Source: Mycolicibacterium pulveris (lineage in GTDB: Bacteria > Actinomycetota > Actinomycetes > Mycobacteriales > Mycobacteriaceae). Taken from it: a stretch of DNA of 64,000 bases. Shown one piece after another: positions 61,110-64,000 of the stretch. The notes under the pieces are model-generated. The model had not been told where the DNA came from. It made no database searches and saw only the letters and a program-made list of their open reading frames with translations. Position 1 is the stretch's first letter. Every line of letters begins with the position of its first letter. The stretch is from the NCBI RefSeq assembly GCF_010725725.1, contig NZ_AP022599.1, positions 4,836,001 to 4,900,000 on the forward strand, read 5' to 3'. The translations under genes and the position numbers were made by a program.

Positions 61110-62599
61110 ACGCGGGCGGCGCGCCTGGCTGCGTGTCCACCCGCCCGCCGCCCGAAGAACGACCCCTCGCCCAGTTGGGTTCCGCTGGCGTAGCCCTTGC
61201 CGTCCTGGGCGATGTTGGATGCGCACGCGCCCGCCGCGTACAGCCCGGGCACCGGGGTGCCGTCCTCGCGCAGCACCTGCCCGTCGACCGTCACGTCCAG
61301 CCCACCCATGGTGAACCCGGAGTACATCGCGACGCCCAGCGACAGGTCGAACGCCGCCCACGGCCCGTTGTCTTGGGCGGCAAGGTATTCCGGCTGTTTG
61401 TGGAAGTCGGGGTCCTCACCGCGGGCAGCGTCGGTGTTGTACCGATCGAGGGTGGCCGCCAGGTTACCTTCCGGAATGCCAAGCGCCTCTTCCATTTCCG
61501 CGACGGTCTCCCAGCCGTCGATGAACTTGATCAACGGCATCTCGGGCATCTCCATGTGCGCCTCGTCCACGATCAGATAGGCCTTCTGCTCGGGCTGCTC
61601 GAGCACGAACGCCGAGGTGCGCGAATGGTAGGAGTCCTCGGCGACGAACCGCTTGCCGTCCTTGTTGACGATCACACCGGTGAGCAGGATCTCCGGCGGG
61701 TAGGCAGCGGCGGTGATGAACAGCCCGTCAAGGTTTTTGGTGACCCCGCCCGCCGACACCCCCAGCCGGATCCCGAGCCCGTCGTCGTTGGGGTTGCCGA
61801 GAATGTAGGGCTCCACCTCGCCGTGGTGTTTGGTGCGACGCTTGGTCCCCAGTGCGGGGGTGTGCCGGGCCACCATCTCCTCGTTCATCGCGAACCCGCC
61901 CGCGGCGATGACAACGGCCTTGGCCTTGGCCGCGCCGGTCTCCCCGAAGTGCTTCCAGCGCACACCCACCACGGCTCCGTCGTCGACGACGAGGTTGGTC
62001 GCCCCGGTCTCGTAGCGGATCTGCACGCCGAGTTCGGTGGCGCGCTTGAGCAGCAGGTCGGTGACCATCGCCGCGCCGCCGAGTTCCCCGGGTACCGGCA
62101 CCGAGTGGCCGCGCGGGGCGGGACGGACCTTCTCGTAGAACGGCCAGACCTTCTCGTTGCCGGTGTACGACAACCCCTCGGTGCCCGGCGGAACCACCAC
62201 CTTGCCCGGATAGAAGCTGCGCTCGAACTGAAAGCCAAGGGACTCCAGCCAATTGAAGTGCTCGACGCTGCCCTCGCAGTACGCGCGGATCTTCTCGTGG
62301 TCGGGATCCGGGGACACCTCGACGAGGTACTTGTACATCTCCTCGGGGGTGTCGTCGTGACCGGTGGCCTTCTGCACCGCGGTGCCGCCGCCGAGATAGA
62401 AGTGCCCGCCGGCCATCGCCGTGGTGCCGCCGACCGCGGCGGCCTTCTCCAGCACCAGCACCGACGCCCCCTCGGCCGCCGCGCTGACCGCCGCGCAGCC
62501 GCCGGCGATGCCGAACCCGACCACGAGGACGTCGACCTCGTCGGACCACTCGGTCACGTCCGCCGCGTCGACGGTGTCGGGAATGTCCAGTCCGCTCAC
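61106..62599 (-). CDS. FAD-binding oxidoreductase, ketosteroid-dehydrogenase/fumarate-reductase type
   Basis: A 497-residue flavoprotein of the FAD_binding_2 family. The FAD fold is [44 protein letters not shown] (about residues 23-66). Later segments are [34 protein letters not shown] and [30 protein letters not shown]. The family includes 3-ketosteroid dehydrogenases and fumarate reductases; the substrate cannot be set from sequence. The GTG overlaps the VOC gene stop as GTGA, so the two are co-translated. Equivalent to M. tuberculosis Rv1817. Confidence 0.86.
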   Translation of the reverse strand: MSGLDIPDTVDAADVTEWSDEVDVLVVGFGIAGGCAAVSAAAEGASVLVLEKAAAVGGTTAMAGGHFYLGGGTAVQKATGHDDTPEEMYKYLVEVSPDPDHEKIRAYCEGSVEHFNWLESLGFQFERSFYPGKVVVPPGTEGLSYTGNEKVWPFYEKVRPAPRGHSVPVPGELGGAAMVTDLLLKRATELGVQIRYETGATNLVVDDGAVVGVRWKHFGETGAAKAKAVVIAAGGFAMNEEMVARHTPALGTKRRTKHHGEVEPYILGNPNDDGLGIRLGVSAGGVTKNLDGLFITAAAYPPEILLTGVIVNKDGKRFVAEDSYHSRTSAFVLEQPEQKAYLIVDEAHMEMPEMPLIKFIDGWETVAEMEEALGIPEGNLAATLDRYNTDAARGEDPDFHKQPEYLAAQDNGPWAAFDLSLGVAMYSGFTMGGLDVTVDGQVLREDGTPVPGLYAAGACASNIAQDGKGYASGTQLGEGSFFGRRAGGHAARRAARV

Positions 62600-63090
62600 T
62601 GCTGCTCCTGTTTCACGTAGTCGAAGAATGCCCTGATCTCGTCGGGCAGGTAGGCGATCTCGAGGTACGGCACGCCGGCGTCGGCGGCCGACACGTAGGC
62701 GAACCGCATGCCGCCGGGCATTACGCCCTGTTGTACGACCGGGGTCGCGTTGCGCTCGGCGGCCTGCAGCGCCGCGTCGAAATCCTCGGGGCTCGGCGCC
62801 GCCACGCAGATGTGATGCAACCCCGGCCCGGCCCGGTCGAGGAACTCCGTGTAGATGCTGGCGCCCGACACCGGTGCGATGAGTTCGAGCTGGGTGTCAC
62901 CGGCGTAGCTGAGCGAGATCGCGGCGACAAAATCCGCAGGTGCGCCGCGCAAGGTGCAGGTGTCGGGCCCGAAGTGCACCTCGGGCATGCGGATCCATTT
63001 CTTGGCGCCGAGCAGCGTGGTCAGGGCCGCCTCGGTGGCGTCGAGGTCCCGCGTCACCCAAGCAATCTGGACAGGTGTCTGGGCAAGCAT
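62596..63090 (-). CDS. VOC-superfamily (glyoxalase-like) protein
   Basis: A 164-residue protein of the vicinal oxygen chelate fold, resembling methylmalonyl-CoA epimerase and glyoxalase. The first half has VQIAWVTRDLDATEAALTTLLGAKKW and LELIAPVSGASIYTEFLDRAGPGLHHICVAAPSPEDF. The second has GGMRFAYVSAADAGVPYLEIAYL. His in GLHHICV and Glu in YLEIAY are plausible metal ligands. Coupling to the downstream flavoprotein suggests both act on the same compound, possibly a steroid or dicarboxylic acid derivative. That is inference. Confidence 0.82.
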   Translation of the reverse strand: MLAQTPVQIAWVTRDLDATEAALTTLLGAKKWIRMPEVHFGPDTCTLRGAPADFVAAISLSYAGDTQLELIAPVSGASIYTEFLDRAGPGLHHICVAAPSPEDFDAALQAAERNATPVVQQGVMPGGMRFAYVSAADAGVPYLEIAYLPDEIRAFFDYVKQEQQ

Positions 63091-63140
63091 CGCGTCGAGG
63101 ATATCCTCGCGCTGCCCCGATGGCTAGAACGTGTTCTAGT

Positions 63141-63779
63141 TCAGCCTTCGCCAAGGTAGATCGCCAGGCAGCGGTCGGCCATCTCCCGGGCGGCCGCCGG
63201 GTCTTCGCCGCCGGCCACGTGCGCGGCGCACCACCGCTCGCTGGACAGCGCCAGGAAGCGGCGACCGTCGTCGGTGCCCAGCCACTGCTGTCCGGCGGCG
63301 GGATCGACGGACTCTCCGGTGCGCAGATGGATCGCCAGGCCGAGCACCATGGAATCCCAACCCATTCCGACGGCGCCGGGCCCGTACATGCGGGCGAGGT
63401 CGTCGTCGACGTGGGCGACGTGCTCGATCACCAACCGCGCCCGGTCCGGCCCTTCGCCGCTGACGCTGACGTCGATCCAGCTGGTGCCTCCGCCGTACTC
63501 CCAGGTGGCGGTGAAGTTCCTCGGCGGGTCGCACGTCAGAACCGTGCCGCCGGCGTGGCCCTCCAGTTGGTAGGAGCCGCCGAGCCGCAGGTCGCCGGAG
63601 ATCGGCATCAGCCACCGCGGAATGCGTTCGATGCTGGTCACCGCGTCCCAGAGGTCTTCGGCGTCGGTGTCGTAGGACTGGCTGATGGTGGCGACGTGCG
63701 CCTGCCCGTTCTCGAGGGTTCGGGTTCCGTATTGCCGCTGTACCGCGTTGATCTGGTAGTCGACGTCTACATCGATCAT
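63141..63779 (-). CDS. SRPBCC (AHSA1-like) protein
   Basis: A 212-residue START/SRPBCC-fold protein of the AHSA1 group, with a hydrophobic ligand cavity. Family segments are ISQSYDTDAEDLWDAVTSIERIPRWLMPISGDLRLGGSYQLEGHAGG, FTATWEYGGGTSWIDVSV and VGMGWDSMVLGLAIHL. The ATG at 63779 follows GAGAGAAG. It follows an ArsR-type regulator gene by 11 bases, a common pairing whose purpose is mostly unknown. Confidence 0.86.
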   Translation of the reverse strand: MIDVDVDYQINAVQRQYGTRTLENGQAHVATISQSYDTDAEDLWDAVTSIERIPRWLMPISGDLRLGGSYQLEGHAGGTVLTCDPPRNFTATWEYGGGTSWIDVSVSGEGPDRARLVIEHVAHVDDDLARMYGPGAVGMGWDSMVLGLAIHLRTGESVDPAAGQQWLGTDDGRRFLALSSERWCAAHVAGGEDPAAAREMADRCLAIYLGEG

Positions 63780-63790
63780 GTCGTCTTCTC

Positions 63791-64000
63791 TCACCGTTGT
63801 CGTTTGCCGCGTGCGATCTCGGTCGCCAACGCGTCCAGACGCGGTGCCCAGAACCGGCGGAACCCGTCCAGCCACTCGTCGACCTCACGCAACCCTGCCG
63901 CGTCAACGGCATACAGCCGCCGTTGACCGTCCGCCCGTACGGACGTGAACCCGTTGTCGCGCAGGACTTTCAGATGCTGCGATACCGCGGGCTGGGTGAT
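63791..64000 (-). CDS. ArsR-family regulator, C-terminal part (5' end outside window)
   Basis: The last 69 codons of a winged-helix regulator. The sequence starts within the recognition helix, ITQPAVSQHLKVLRDNGFTSVRADGQRRLYAVD, and ends DALATEIARGKRQR. The pattern SQHLKVL with a following Gly-rich wing and RRLYAV is typical of ArsR repressors paired with SRPBCC proteins. It probably controls its own operon. The frame is open to the last base of the window. Confidence 0.85.
   Translation of the reverse strand: MTQPAVSQHLKVLRDNGFTSVRADGQRRLYAVDAAGLREVDEWLDGFRRFWAPRLDALATEIARGKRQR

Overview
The window is high-GC chromosomal DNA from a mycobacterium, most likely a rapidly growing, Mycolicibacterium (M. 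smegmatis-like) species. The evidence is an antigen 85C mycolyltransferase, Apa, GarA with the ETTS phosphosite, SecA2, BacA and NDH-2. Gene order largely follows M. tuberculosis Rv1869c to Rv1817, in reverse orientation (recalled from knowledge, not searched). Genes extra to the M. tuberculosis order, as I recall it, include lon, a phosphoketolase, the urtABCDE urea transporter and an iron-box FhuF-like gene. There is no PE_PGRS gene, transposase, prophage, tRNA, rRNA or CRISPR array. No stretch over 300 bases lacks an annotation.

Layout. 1-6802 (+): the 3' part of fbpC, then lon with a HAIR-like HspR operator, an HhH-fold protein, a DUF72 protein, a ferredoxin reductase and a lipoprotein. 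6807-10588 (-): a thiolase-like protein without cysteines, coupled to a two-domain CoA-transferase. 10692-18467: phosphoketolase, CPBP protease, adhA, a small secreted protein, apa and modBC (no modA). 18647-26702 (+): an SDR-like protein, an F420 oxidoreductase, ndh, then urtABCDE. 26699-31000 (-): urease ureABCFGD, convergent with urtE. Uptake of urea and its hydrolysis to ammonia are therefore encoded side by side.

31055-34038 is a regulatory hot spot: a thioesterase, a candidate iron-responsive sRNA (MrsI-like) with its own IdeR box and terminator, an IdeR-box FhuF-like gene, and a blaI-M56 peptidase pair. 34108-44864 (+): gnd1, guaB1, two CNNM/CorC membrane proteins preceded by a 42-codon ORF, an uncharacterised protein, glcB and a membrane-anchored VWA protein. 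44861-59057 (-): lipZ-like hydrolase, gcvP under a tandem glycine riboswitch, two MerR regulators, a DUF151 protein, garA, gcvH, two DUF881 proteins flanking a small membrane protein, pgsA2, secA2 and ilvG. Two tiny ORFs beginning MSACAK sit just before the Rv1828-like and Rv1823-like genes and are joined to them by ATGA overlaps. 59187-64000: bacA (+), then a flavoprotein, a VOC protein, and an SRPBCC/ArsR pair cut by the window edge (-).

The strongest points for follow-up are the MrsI-like RNA with its second IdeR box, the repeated MSACAK leader ORFs, the HspR-type operator over lon, the long inverted repeat around the predicted lipZ promoter, and the mod operon without a binding protein. 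Functions are read from translated sequence, visible motifs and remembered synteny. No database search was run.
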